Below, in pieces: positions 35,213-43,280 of a stretch of 45,849 nt of DNA. Origin of the DNA: Casp-actino8 sp041159745 (GTDB lineage: Bacteria > Actinomycetota > Acidimicrobiia > Acidimicrobiales > Ilumatobacteraceae); NCBI GenBank assembly GCA_041159745.1, contig JBEAXP010000135.1, forward strand, positions 1 to 45,849, in the 5' to 3' direction. The translations under genes were made by a program, and so were the position numbers. Position 1 is the first letter of the stretch, and every line of letters starts with the position of its first letter. Below the pieces are notes generated by a model. That model had not been told where the DNA came from. It saw nothing but the letters and a program-made list of their open reading frames with translations, and ran no database searches.

Positions 35213-36019
35213 CTACTTCAGGAGCAATTCGTCGATGCGGCGGGCCGACACGCTCAGACCCACGATCGAAATGCCCAGCAGAACCGCCACGTGCACCAGG
35301 ATCCCCCACGTCGCGATGCCGAGTGACGCGCAACGCACCAGCGACACACCGTGGTACAGCGGGCTGAGCTGAACGAGCCAGCCCCAGTCACCGTATGACG
35401 ACAAGGGATAGAAGGTGGCCGAGAACAGGAACAGCGGCATGACGATCGTCTGGACCCATTCGAAGTCGACCCACGACCGCATGTAGGTGGTGGCCGCCAT
35501 TCCGACCGATGCGAAGGCGAGACCGACGAGCACGCACGCGGGCAGCGACAGAACGACCCACGCGCTGTCGGCCATACCCAGCCCGAGAAGGCACACGAGG
35601 AAGGTGGTGGAGTAGATCGTGCCGCGCAGGAGCGCCCACCCGATCTCTCCGAGGGCCACGTCCTTGGAACCCATCGGTGTCGCGAGCACGGCGTCGTAGA
35701 GCCGCTCGTGGCGCAACTTGAAGAAGATGTTCATCGTGCTGTCGTACACCGCGCCATTCATGGCCGAACTGGCCATGAGAGCCGGTGCCACGAACTTGGC
35801 GTAGTCGATGCTGCGCCCGGCGAAGTCGACATCGCCTACCAACGACCCGAAGCCGATGCGAATGGAGAGCAAGTAGAAGAGGGGCTCGAAGAACCCCGAC
35901 ACCAGGATCATCCATGTTCGGCGGTACACGAGAATGCTCCGCTCCACCATGCGCTGCGGACGACGCGCACCGCGGAAGATGGGCGGAATCACCCGAGCCA
36001 CGAGGAAAGTGGACGTCAT
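35213..36019 (-). CDS. ABC-2 type transporter permease (second)
   Basis: 268 residues with about six hydrophobic helices (for example ILVSGFFEPLFYLLSI, TIYSTTFLVCLLGLGM, ACVLVGLAFASVGMAA, IVMPLFLFSATFYPLSSY, ILVHVAVLLGISIVGLSV). The block FLFSATFYPLSSYGDWGWLVQLSPLYHGV is typical of DrrB/NodJ-like ABC-2 permeases. ATG at 36019 overlaps the stop of the upstream permease (ATGA). Forms an exporter with the ATPase and the sister permease; cargo unknown, drug or polysaccharide/lipid export being usual. Confidence 0.87.
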   Translation of the reverse strand: MTSTFLVARVIPPIFRGARRPQRMVERSILVYRRTWMILVSGFFEPLFYLLSIRIGFGSLVGDVDFAGRSIDYAKFVAPALMASSAMNGAVYDSTMNIFFKLRHERLYDAVLATPMGSKDVALGEIGWALLRGTIYSTTFLVCLLGLGMADSAWVVLSLPACVLVGLAFASVGMAATTYMRSWVDFEWVQTIVMPLFLFSATFYPLSSYGDWGWLVQLSPLYHGVSLVRCASLGIATWGILVHVAVLLGISIVGLSVSARRIDELLLK

Positions 36020-36801
36020 CGGTACAGCCGCCGAATGAAGAGGCGACGGCAGATGGCGATGCCGACCGCGATGTAGGCGACGATCACCGCGAGATGCCCG
36101 AGCGCAGTGGCGAAGCCCATCGTGTGGAGCGAGAAACCTCGGCACAACTCGACGCCGTGCCACAGCGGCGTGACCCAGGCGATCGGACGCAATCCGACCG
36201 GCAGCGATTCGATCGGATAGAAGGCGCCGCCGAAGAGGAACAGCGGAGTGATGACGAAGCGCTGCACGTAATTGAACGACGCGTCGTACTCGCACACCGC
36301 GGCGTAGGCCGCGATCACGGCGGCGAACGAAAGACCGCACAGAACCGCTGCCGGCACCGCCAGCACGAGTCCCCACGATCGCGTGTCGGGGAAGAGCGCG
36401 AGAACGACTCCGACACCGGCCACGAAGATTCCGATGCGCGTCGCCAACCACAGGAACATCCCGCGCACGATCTGCATCGGAGACAATCGGGTGGCGGCCA
36501 TCGCCTCGAAGAACCCTTGCCACTTGAAGCCCGCCATCACCGGATACGTGGATTCGAACGAGCCGACGATCATCGCGGTGGTGGCGAGGAGTCCCGGTGC
36601 GAGGAATGACACGTACGGAACACCACCCAGTGCGTCGACCGACGACTGGCGCGAGTTGACGAGCGAACCGACGCCGAGTCCCATGCCGAGGAGGAAGACG
36701 AGGGGCTGCAGCAGACCGAGCACGACCTCCGTCTTCCACGTGCGGCGCAGGATGGTCGCGTAGTACTCCCAGACGCGAACCGCCGGCAGTGTGGTCATCA
36801 C
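36016..36801 (-). CDS. ABC-2 type transporter permease (first)
   Basis: 261 residues, six predicted helices (VVLGLLQPLVFLLGMGLGVG, ATRIGIFVAGVGVVLALF, GLVLAVPAAVLCGLSFAAVI, VITPLFLFGGAFYPIESL and a C-terminal pair). The GAFYPIESLP...TPLWHGVEL block is the same ABC-2 signature as the sister permease, so the transporter is probably a heterodimer. GTG at 36801 overlaps the ATPase stop (GTGA); an adjacent ATG at 36798 is an equally possible start. Confidence 0.87.
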   Translation of the reverse strand: MMTTLPAVRVWEYYATILRRTWKTEVVLGLLQPLVFLLGMGLGVGSLVNSRQSSVDALGGVPYVSFLAPGLLATTAMIVGSFESTYPVMAGFKWQGFFEAMAATRLSPMQIVRGMFLWLATRIGIFVAGVGVVLALFPDTRSWGLVLAVPAAVLCGLSFAAVIAAYAAVCEYDASFNYVQRFVITPLFLFGGAFYPIESLPVGLRPIAWVTPLWHGVELCRGFSLHTMGFATALGHLAVIVAYIAVGIAICRRLFIRRLYR

Positions 36802-37730
36802 TCCACCAGACTCCGGCCGGTGAGTCGCAGGAACACGTCCTCCAGCGAACTCCGGCGCACCAACGCGCTCTCATGGGGCACACCACGACGGTGGACTTCA
36901 CCCAGAACTTCTTCGCCGTCGACGGCGTAGATGAGAACTCGATCGGGGAGCACCTCTTGCCGATCACCGAGGCCGGCCAGGACGGCCGTCTGATCGGCGT
37001 TGGTACCGGCCGCGAACCGCAGCTCCAGGACTTCGCGACTCGAGTGCTGCTCGATCAGCTGCCGCGGCGAACCCTCGGCGACGATGCGGCCACCGTCCAT
37101 CACCACCAATCGATCGCACAACTGCTCGGCTTCGTCCATGTAATGGGTGGTGAGCACGAGGGTGACACCTTGCTGTTTCAGTCGATACAAGCGGTCCCAC
37201 AGAATGTGCCGTGCTTGAGGGTCGAGACCGGTGGTGGGCTCGTCGAGCAGCAGCAACTCGGGACGATTGATGAGGCTGCGAGCGATCGTGACGCGGCGCT
37301 TCATTCCGCCGCTCAGGGGTTCGACCCGCGAGTTGGCGCGGTCGGTCAGCTGAACGAAGTCGAGCAATTCGGCCGCTCGCTTCTTGCAGTCGGCTCTCGG
37401 AATGTCGAAATACCGCCCGTACACCACCAGGTTCTCGAGCACCGTCAACTCGCTGTCGAGGTTGTCCTGCTGGGGAACCACGCCCATGCGCGCGCGAATT
37501 CGACTCCCGTGCTGAGCCGGGTCGAGGCCGAAGATCCGCAGATCGCCGCCCGATGCCGGCGACACGCACCCGATCATGCGCATGGTGCTCGACTTGCCGG
37601 CACCGTTCGGACCGAGGAAGCCGAACGACTCTCCGCGCTCGATACGGAACTCGACGCCCTTCACGGCTTCGAAGTCGCCGAACCTCTTCACGAGGTCGTG
37701 CGCCTCGATCACCGCTTCGATCCCTGACAC
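36798..37730 (-). CDS. ABC transporter ATPase (DrrA/NodI-like)
   Basis: 310 residues. Walker A GPNGAGKSSTMRM, Q-loop GVVPQQDNLD, signature PLSGGMKRRVTIAR, Walker B LLLLDEPTTGLD and switch His in LTTHYMDEAEQL are all present; the C-terminal extension (about 225-310) is typical for DrrA/NodI. GTG at 37730 is chosen because TATGGT lies seven bases upstream; in-frame ATG 37742 and GTG 37763 are alternatives. First gene of the ATPase-permease-permease operon. Confidence 0.9.
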   Translation of the reverse strand: MSGIEAVIEAHDLVKRFGDFEAVKGVEFRIERGESFGFLGPNGAGKSSTMRMIGCVSPASGGDLRIFGLDPAQHGSRIRARMGVVPQQDNLDSELTVLENLVVYGRYFDIPRADCKKRAAELLDFVQLTDRANSRVEPLSGGMKRRVTIARSLINRPELLLLDEPTTGLDPQARHILWDRLYRLKQQGVTLVLTTHYMDEAEQLCDRLVVMDGGRIVAEGSPRQLIEQHSSREVLELRFAAGTNADQTAVLAGLGDRQEVLPDRVLIYAVDGEEVLGEVHRRGVPHESALVRRSSLEDVFLRLTGRSLVE

Positions 37731-37737
37731 GACGAGA

Positions 37738-37791
37738 ACCATAGTGGGACGCGTGCTCGGCACTCACGGTCTTTGAAGCTCGGAGTAGTTT
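37738..37791. promoter_or_regulatory. Divergent -10 boxes, ABC ATPase and GNAT
   Basis: TATGGT on minus (37738-37743) seven bases before GTG 37730; TAGTTT on plus (37786-37791) six bases before GTG 37798. No other element was recognised in the gap. Confidence 0.4.
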
Positions 37792-37797
37792 CGGCGT

Positions 37798-38274
37798 GTG
37801 ATCGTTCGTGACATGACGACTGCCGATCTCCGGATCGCCCATGCCATCAATCAAGAGAACGTCCCGGCCGTCGGTGACGAGACGTACGCCGACTTCGAGC
37901 ACATCTTCGACGTCTCGTCGATGAATCTGGTCATCGAAGCCGAAGGCGCGGTGCGCGGCTTCTGCATGGTCATGCCGCCCGGTGTGGATTACGACAGTCC
38001 CAACTATCTCTACTTCTGCGACAACTACACGAGTTTCGTGTACCTCGACCGCGTCGCGGTCACCGACGGCTGGCGCGGACGCGGAATCGGACCCGCGCTG
38101 TATCGCGAGGTCGAGCGGCGAGCTCGGGCCGATTGGTTCACTCTCGAAGTGAACGTCAAACCTCTCAACGAAGGATCACTTCGCTTCCATGCACGCGAAG
38201 GGTTCGTCGAAGTCAGCCAGCAAGAGACTCGTCCGGGAAAGATCGTCAGCCTGATGGCCAAACGACTGCGTTGA
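37798..38274 (+). CDS. GNAT-family N-acetyltransferase
   Basis: 158 residues. Acetyl-CoA binding motif A is clear: VYLDRVAVTDGWRGRGIGPALYREVERRA with R/Q-x-x-G-x-G as RGRGIG (near 96-101), followed by motif B LEVNVKPLNEGSLRFHAREGF. The substrate is unknown; N-terminal acetylation-like and small-amine acetylases both fit. GTG at 37798 follows TAGTTT by six bases. Its stop abuts the nitrilase stop in TGATCA. Confidence 0.85.
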   Translation: MIVRDMTTADLRIAHAINQENVPAVGDETYADFEHIFDVSSMNLVIEAEGAVRGFCMVMPPGVDYDSPNYLYFCDNYTSFVYLDRVAVTDGWRGRGIGPALYREVERRARADWFTLEVNVKPLNEGSLRFHAREGFVEVSQQETRPGKIVSLMAKRLR

Positions 38275-39048
38275 TCACGAACGCCGATCGGGAAGGAATC
38301 GGAAGCGGTCGCGGATCTCCTTCACGCGCTCGGCCGTGACGTCGGCCAACAGAACTCCTTCGCCGTAGCGCTGACTGGCCAGCACGTCGCCGTACGGGTC
38401 GATGATGCAACTGTCGCCCGAGTAGTGGAGGCCGCCGCCCGAGCCGACGCGGTTGCATCCAACGACGTACGCCTGGTTCTCGATGGCTCGCGCCCGCAAC
38501 AGCGTCATCCAGTGCTCGCGGCGGGGCTCGGGCCAATTGGCCGGCACCAGGAAGACATCGGTGTCGCGAGCCAACTGCCAGAACTCGTCGGAGAAGCGCA
38601 GGTCGTAGCAGACGAAGAGCGAGACACGAAGATCGCCAACCGTGATCGTGACGAGATCGGTGCCTGGGCGCACGTGGCGGTCCTCGCCACCGAACGTGAA
38701 CGGATGGATCTTGCGGTAGCGGTGCACCGTTCCGTCGGGAGCCGCCACCACCAAGGTGTTGGCCGGACGGCGATCGTCGGCCGACGAATCCTTTGGGATC
38801 TCCGGACACGAACCCGCTACCCATACCCCGTGCCGACGGGCCTGTTCGGTCAGGAACTGCGACGACGGTCCACCTTCTTCTTCGGCGAAGTCGGGTGAGT
38901 CGACGGCGAAACCGGTGGAGAACGTCTCGGAAAGCAGAACGAACTCGGCTCCACGCGCGACGGCCGACTCGACGAGTTCGGCCAGGTGCGAGAAGTTGGC
39001 CCGACGATCGCACCACACGATGTCGTGCTGCACCGCGGCGAATCTCAC
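38275..39048 (-). CDS. Nitrilase-superfamily amidase, omega-amidase-like (Nit2/YafV)
   Basis: 257 residues with the Glu-Lys-Cys triad of the superfamily: E41 in LLSETFSTGF, K113 in RYRKIHPF and C147 in FVCYDLRF. The ETFSTGF block resembles YafV/Nit2 omega-amidases, which hydrolyse the alpha-keto acid amides made by glutamine transaminases. It follows an aminotransferase gene with a GTGA overlap, which fits that partnership. Start GTG at 39048 is fixed by the overlap. Other C-N hydrolase activities are possible. Confidence 0.85.
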   Translation of the reverse strand: MRFAAVQHDIVWCDRRANFSHLAELVESAVARGAEFVLLSETFSTGFAVDSPDFAEEEGGPSSQFLTEQARRHGVWVAGSCPEIPKDSSADDRRPANTLVVAAPDGTVHRYRKIHPFTFGGEDRHVRPGTDLVTITVGDLRVSLFVCYDLRFSDEFWQLARDTDVFLVPANWPEPRREHWMTLLRARAIENQAYVVGCNRVGSGGGLHYSGDSCIIDPYGDVLASQRYGEGVLLADVTAERVKEIRDRFRFLPDRRS

Positions 39049-40217
39049 GAGAGTCCTTTCAACCGTGTGACGGCCTCGTCGATGAGTTCGAATCGCTTGC
39101 AGAAAGCGAACCGCACGAGGTGGCGACCCTCGCTCTCGTGGGCCCGGTCGTAGAACACGACGTTCGGAATTCCGACCACGCCGCAGCGTGACGGCAACGA
39201 CCGGCAGAACGCGTAGCCGTCGCCGGACGGTTCTACCGGTCGGATGTCGACCGTGACGAAGTACGTGCCGGCCGGCTTGAAGACGTCGAAGCCCGCTTCG
39301 GCCAAGCCGGTCATCAGGCGATCGCGTTTGATCTGAAGATCGCGGGCCAACTCGACGAAGTATTCGTCGGGGAGTCGCAGTCCGTTCGCGATGGCGGGTT
39401 GGAACGGCCCCGACGACACGTAGGTGAGGAACTGCTTGGCCGCACGGGCGGCGGCGACGAGCGGAGCAGGGCCGCACACCCAGCCCACTTTCCATCCGGT
39501 CGTGTTGAAGGTCTTGCCGCCACTCGAGATCACGAGTGTGCGGTCCTTCATGCCGGGCAACGACGCGATCGACCGGTGGACGACACCGTCGTAGGTGAGG
39601 TGCTCGTACACCTCGTCGGAAATGACGATCAGGTCGTTGGCGATCGCGATGTCGGCGATCGTCCTCAACTGATCGTCGTTCAGCACCGCACCGGTCGGAT
39701 TGTGGGGTGAATTGAGCAGGATCACACGAGTCTTCGGTGTGATCGCCGCCCGCAATTCGTCCGGATCGAACGAGTAGGACGGCGGCCGCAGCGTGACCGG
39801 CCGCGTGACGGCTCCGGCCAAGGCGATGCAGGCCTGATAACTGTCGTACATCGGCTCGAGGAGGGCGACCTCGTCGCCGGTCTCGAGCAGGCCGAGAAGA
39901 CAACCGGCCAACGCTTCGGTTGCTCCCGCGGTCACCAGGATCTCGCGGTCGGGGTCGTACACGAGACCCCAGAAGCGCATCTGATGTTCGCTGATCGCCT
40001 GTCGCAGAACCGGCACTCCCGGGCCGGGTGGGTACTGGTTCTGCCCCGAGCGAATGGCCTCGACGGCGGCGTCGAGCACCTCGCTCGGCCCGTCGTAGTC
40101 GGGGAAGCCCTGGCCGAGATTGATCGAGCCGGTCTCGGTCGCCAGCGCGGTCATCTCGGCGAAGATCGTCGAACCGAACCCCTGCAGTTTCGACGTCAGG
40201 AACGGCGCGCGCGACAT
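39045..40217 (-). CDS. PLP-dependent aminotransferase (KAT/GTK, YbdL-like)
   Basis: 390 residues of fold-type I. Seen: INLGQGFPDYDGPSEVLDA, QYPPGPGVPVLRQAI, NSPHNPTGAVL, ISDEVYEHLTYDG and SSGGKTFNTTGWKVGW with the Schiff-base Lys. The GQGFPD...YPPGPG and KTFNTTGWKVGW stretches match kynurenine/glutamine transaminase K and methionine aminotransferases. The linked omega-amidase supports glutamine-dependent transamination, e.g. in methionine salvage. ATG 40217 follows TAACCT by six bases, within the 3' end of deoC. Confidence 0.88.
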   Translation of the reverse strand: MSRAPFLTSKLQGFGSTIFAEMTALATETGSINLGQGFPDYDGPSEVLDAAVEAIRSGQNQYPPGPGVPVLRQAISEHQMRFWGLVYDPDREILVTAGATEALAGCLLGLLETGDEVALLEPMYDSYQACIALAGAVTRPVTLRPPSYSFDPDELRAAITPKTRVILLNSPHNPTGAVLNDDQLRTIADIAIANDLIVISDEVYEHLTYDGVVHRSIASLPGMKDRTLVISSGGKTFNTTGWKVGWVCGPAPLVAAARAAKQFLTYVSSGPFQPAIANGLRLPDEYFVELARDLQIKRDRLMTGLAEAGFDVFKPAGTYFVTVDIRPVEPSGDGYAFCRSLPSRCGVVGIPNVVFYDRAHESEGRHLVRFAFCKRFELIDEAVTRLKGLS

Positions 40218-40221
40218 GGGG

Positions 40222-40959
40222 TCAGGTTACGCCGAGCGTCGCGAGGACCGCATCGAGAAGTCCGCTCGCGCCGAATCGGAACGAGTGCGGCGTGGCCCAG
40301 GTGGGCCCCATGATCTCGTCGGCGAGATCGAGGTACACCCGCGCATCGTCGATCGTGCGAATACCGCCCGACGGCTTGATGCCCACCGGAGCGGCGGTCG
40401 ATCGAATCACTCCGAGCATCGCCCGAACCGCGTCGGGCGTGGCCGAGGTCTTCGTCTTGCCCGTCGACGTCTTCAGGAAATCGGCGCCGGCCGCGATCGC
40501 CAGGCGGGCCGCCGATTCGATGAGCGCGACATCGCCGATTTCGCCGGTCTCGAGGATCACCTTGAGATGACGCGAGGCCGGAACGGCGCCACGCACCGTC
40601 GAGACGCACTCGCTCGCTCGCGCGGTGTCACCGCGAACGAACGACGAGTACGGGAGAACGAGGTCGATCTCGGTCGCGCCATCGGCCAGCGACGCCCGCG
40701 TCATGTCGATCACGTCGCCGAGTGGTTCGTCACCCGACGGAAAGTTCACGACGGTCGCGATTCCGACTTCGAGACCGGCCAGACACTCGGCGGCCGTGGC
40801 GACGAATCGAGGCCACACGCACACCGCGGCGACATGCCCGAAAGGTGTCGACGCCCGCTCGCACAGCCGAACCACGTCGTCTCGTGTGCACCGATCGTCG
40901 AGATTGGTCAGATCGAGACAGGCCAGCGATCGCCGCGCGATCTCCCGATCGGAGGTCAC
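40222..40959 (-). CDS. deoC: Deoxyribose-phosphate aldolase
   Basis: Cleaves 2-deoxyribose 5-phosphate to acetaldehyde and glyceraldehyde 3-phosphate in deoxynucleoside breakdown. 245 residues: class I aldolase with LDLTNLDDRCT (N-terminal), VNFPSGDEPLGD, EIDLVLPY, and the Schiff-base region DFLKTSTGKTKTSAT with catalytic Lys. GTG at 40959 overlaps the cdd stop (GTGA). The preceding open frame is cdd in another register. Confidence 0.92.
   Translation of the reverse strand: MTSDREIARRSLACLDLTNLDDRCTRDDVVRLCERASTPFGHVAAVCVWPRFVATAAECLAGLEVGIATVVNFPSGDEPLGDVIDMTRASLADGATEIDLVLPYSSFVRGDTARASECVSTVRGAVPASRHLKVILETGEIGDVALIESAARLAIAAGADFLKTSTGKTKTSATPDAVRAMLGVIRSTAAPVGIKPSGGIRTIDDARVYLDLADEIMGPTWATPHSFRFGASGLLDAVLATLGVT
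40224..40229 (-). promoter_or_regulatory. -10 box of the aminotransferase inside deoC 3' end
   Basis: TAACCT on the minus strand, GACCCC, then ATG 40217. The box overlaps the last deoC codons (GTAACCTGA), so the aminotransferase/amidase pair can be transcribed separately from cdd-deoC. Confidence 0.4.
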
Positions 40960-41393
40960 GACACGAAGCCGGTCAGGTTCTCCGGACCGAACGACGTGGG
41001 CAGGAGCGACTCCATCGTGAACACCGCGCGCACACCGTCGGGACCGCACGCATAGATCGGTGTCGCGGGTCCGGCGAACTCTCGCACTCGCTGCCGACAT
41101 CCGCCGCAGCACGTACCCACCTCGACGCTGTCGCAAATGGTCACGAGCACCGCGATCTCGCGGTCACCCGCCGCGCACATCGCGGCGATGGCACCGGCTT
41201 CGGCGCACGTACCCACGGGATACGCCGCGTTCTCGACGTTGCAACCGACGTGAATGCGACCGGACGACGACAGGATCGCGGCACCGACCAAGAAGTGCGA
41301 GTACGGGGCGTAGGCCTCCTCCTGCACTCGCTTGGCGGCGGCGAACAGTTCGGCGACTCGATGTTCGGGTGGATACGGCCAGGTCGCGCTCAC
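40956..41393 (-). CDS. cdd: Cytidine deaminase
   Basis: 145-residue zinc enzyme that deaminates cytidine/deoxycytidine to uridine. Seen: YSHFLVGAAI, the catalytic TCAEAGAIAAM with zinc Cys and the proton-shuttle Glu, and the second zinc motif CCGGCRQRVREF. The residue before the second zinc Cys is Cys instead of the usual Pro. GTG at 41393 follows TAAGTT by seven bases. Operon with deoC, a coherent deoxynucleoside salvage unit. Confidence 0.92.
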   Translation of the reverse strand: MSATWPYPPEHRVAELFAAAKRVQEEAYAPYSHFLVGAAILSSSGRIHVGCNVENAAYPVGTCAEAGAIAAMCAAGDREIAVLVTICDSVEVGTCCGGCRQRVREFAGPATPIYACGPDGVRAVFTMESLLPTSFGPENLTGFVS

Positions 41394-41400
41394 GACTCAC

Positions 41401-41406
41401 AACTTA
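41401..41406 (-). promoter_or_regulatory. -10 box of cdd-deoC
   Basis: TAAGTT on the minus strand, seven bases, then GTG 41393. Leaderless-type. Confidence 0.4.
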
Positions 41407-41454
41407 CGACCCCGCGTGACCGAGTGGTGTCGACCCCGTGTGCGAGGATGGCTC

Positions 41455-42195
41455 GTGATCAGAAGAAGCGTCCTCAGCATCTGGAGTTGGATGGTCCTCG
41501 TGATCGTCATCATCATCTGGACACCGCTCGTCTTCGTCACCTGGCTGGTCACCCTTCCCTTCGACAAGGGGCACTATGCGGCTGGATACTTGTTCCGCAA
41601 GCTGACCGTGGTGCACCAGGCGCTCACGCCGATGTGGAAGTTTCGAACCAGCGGACGTCTGCCCGCCGACAAGCGGCGCCCGTACGTGGTGGTCGCCAAC
41701 CACGAGAGTTTCGTCGACATCCTCCTCATCAGCCACCTGCCCATCGAGATGAAGTGGATGTCGAAGGAGACGTTCTTCAAGTTCCCGCTCGTCGGCTGGA
41801 TGATGCGCATGGCCGGTGACATCCGACTGGTGCGCGGCGATCGCGCGAGTGGAGCGGCCGCCATCGCCGCCTGCCACGACCGGTTGCGCAAGAAGGTGTC
41901 GGTGATGATCTTCCCCGAAGGCACGCGCTCCGCCGACGGATCGCTCGGTGCGTTCAAGGACGGGGCGTTCCGCTTGGCGATCGAAGCCGGTGTACCGATC
42001 CTGCCGCTCGTCGTTCACGGAACCCGAACCGCCCTTCGCAAGCACGACTGGCGACTGGGCGACTCGCACGCCGTGGTTCGCGTACTCGAGCCGATCTCCA
42101 CCGAGGGCATGACTCTCGACGACGTGCCGAATCTGCGCGACGGTGTTCGGACTCTGATCGCCCGCGAACTCGACGAGATGTCGGCGGCCGCCTAG
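41455..42195 (+). CDS. 1-acyl-sn-glycerol-3-phosphate acyltransferase (PlsC-like)
   Basis: 246 residues. An N-terminal hydrophobic anchor (about 10-33) is followed by the PlsC motifs: HX4D as NHESFVD (about 82-88), and FPEGTRSADG near 160, with VPILPLVVHGTR after it. Acylates lysophosphatidic acid or a similar glycerolipid at the membrane. GTG at 41455 has GAGGA 7 nt upstream, which decides it over the longer open frame. Its TAG stop overlaps that of dut within a CTAG palindrome. Confidence 0.87.
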   Translation: MIRRSVLSIWSWMVLVIVIIIWTPLVFVTWLVTLPFDKGHYAAGYLFRKLTVVHQALTPMWKFRTSGRLPADKRRPYVVVANHESFVDILLISHLPIEMKWMSKETFFKFPLVGWMMRMAGDIRLVRGDRASGAAAIAACHDRLRKKVSVMIFPEGTRSADGSLGAFKDGAFRLAIEAGVPILPLVVHGTRTALRKHDWRLGDSHAVVRVLEPISTEGMTLDDVPNLRDGVRTLIARELDEMSAAA

Positions 42196-42201
42196 CGGCC
42201 G
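42185..42201. terminator. Hairpin over convergent plsC/dut stop codons
   Basis: CGGCCGC (42185-42191) and GCGGCCG (42195-42201) form a perfect 7-bp inverted repeat with a 3-nt spacer; both TAG stops lie in CTAG at 42192-42195. It could end either transcript but has no T-tract. Confidence 0.4.
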
Positions 42202-42647
42202 GAGTGACCGAAACCGCCGCCGCGGTCGTCGCCGTCGAGCGAGTCGACCTCGTTCCACTGCACTTCAAGGACCGACTGCACCACGAGTTGGGCGATGCGA
42301 TCGCCGCGGCGCACGTGATAGTCGGTGCTCGGATCGGTGTTCAACAGAACGACCTTGATCTCGCCCCGATACGCGCAGTCGATGAGTCCAGGGCTGTTCA
42401 CCACCGTCAACCCGTGCTTCAACGCCAACCCGCTTCGCGGCAGAACGAACGCCGCGGTACCGCGCGGCAAGGCCAACGCGATTCCGGTCGGAACGAGGAC
42501 CCGGCCGCCCCCGGCAGGGACGAGTGCATCTTCACGGGCCAACAAGTCGAGGCCGGCATCGCCCGGATGTGCGTAGCCGGGAAGCGGAAGGTCGGTGTCG
42601 AGGCGGACGACGGGAATGGTCACGCGGGGCCAGGACGCTTCGGACAC
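42192..42647 (-). CDS. dut: dUTP diphosphatase (dUTPase)
   Basis: Trimeric enzyme that hydrolyses dUTP to dUMP, keeping uracil out of DNA. 151 residues with all five motifs: GDAGLDL, PRSGLALKHG, GLIDCAYRGEIKV (catalytic Asp), RGDRIAQLVV and the C-terminal RGGGFGHSG. GTG at 42647 is chosen since TATCGT lies six bases upstream; GTG 42623 (VTIPVV) would also preserve all motifs. Divergent from orn. Confidence 0.95.
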   Translation of the reverse strand: MSEASWPRVTIPVVRLDTDLPLPGYAHPGDAGLDLLAREDALVPAGGGRVLVPTGIALALPRGTAAFVLPRSGLALKHGLTVVNSPGLIDCAYRGEIKVVLLNTDPSTDYHVRRGDRIAQLVVQSVLEVQWNEVDSLDGDDRGGGFGHSGR

Positions 42648-42653
42648 GCTTCG

Positions 42654-42709
42654 ACGATAGGCGGTGTCGCCTGCGGCCTTCGATCCACGCCACATGGATG
42701 ACCTATGGT
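42654..42709. promoter_or_regulatory. Divergent -10 boxes, dut and orn
   Basis: TATCGT on minus (42654-42659) six bases before GTG 42647; TATGGT on plus (42704-42709) seven bases before GTG 42717. Same TATGGT-N7-GTG layout as the ABC ATPase at 37730. Confidence 0.4.
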
Positions 42710-42716
42710 CTCCGAC

Positions 42717-43280
42717 GTGCTGGTGTGGATGGATCTCGAGATGACGGGGCTCGACCCCGAGAAAGAAGTCATCGTCGAGATCGCCACCATCGTCACCGAC
42801 GATCAGCTGAACATCGTCGCCGAGGGCCCCGACCTGGTCGTGCCGGCACCCCCCGGCGTCCTGGCGGCCATGGACCCGTTCGTGATCGACATGCACACCA
42901 AGTCGGGGTTGCTCGAACTCATGAAGGCCTCCACGCTGTCCCTCGAAGAAGCCGGCCGCCTCACGCTCGAATTCATCAAGTCGCACGTACCCGAGCCCCG
43001 GACCGTTCCGTTGTGCGGCAATTCCATCGGTACCGACCGTCGCTTCCTGGCCAAGTATCTCCCCGACATCGAGAACCATCTGCACTATCGCTCGGTCGAC
43101 GTGAGTTCCATCAAAGAACTGGTGAAGCGCTGGTATCCCGGAACCGACAACGTTCGACCGTTCAAGGCCGGAACCCACCGGGCTCTCGACGACGTCCGCC
43201 AGAGCATCGAGGAGCTGCGCTTCTATCGCGAGCGAGTATTCGTCGCGGGTGAGAGCACACCAGTACCCTCGTCGTCGTGA
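42717..43280 (+). CDS. orn: Oligoribonuclease
   Basis: 3'-5' exonuclease that degrades 2-5-nt RNAs, including pGpG. 187 residues with DEDDh residues: Asp and Glu in WMDLEMTGLD (near 4-13), Asp in GTDRRFL, and HRALDD with His and Asp near the end; LCGNSIGTDRRFLAKYLP is family-specific. GTG 42717 is used because TATGGT lies seven bases upstream; an ATG at 42705 inside that box is possible. GTGA overlap with the next gene. Confidence 0.94.
   Translation: MLVWMDLEMTGLDPEKEVIVEIATIVTDDQLNIVAEGPDLVVPAPPGVLAAMDPFVIDMHTKSGLLELMKASTLSLEEAGRLTLEFIKSHVPEPRTVPLCGNSIGTDRRFLAKYLPDIENHLHYRSVDVSSIKELVKRWYPGTDNVRPFKAGTHRALDDVRQSIEELRFYRERVFVAGESTPVPSSS
43264..43269 (+). promoter_or_regulatory. Possible -10 box of the MBL gene inside orn
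   Basis: TACCCT, seven bases, GTG 43277; overlaps the orn 3' end, so may be fortuitous. Confidence 0.25.
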
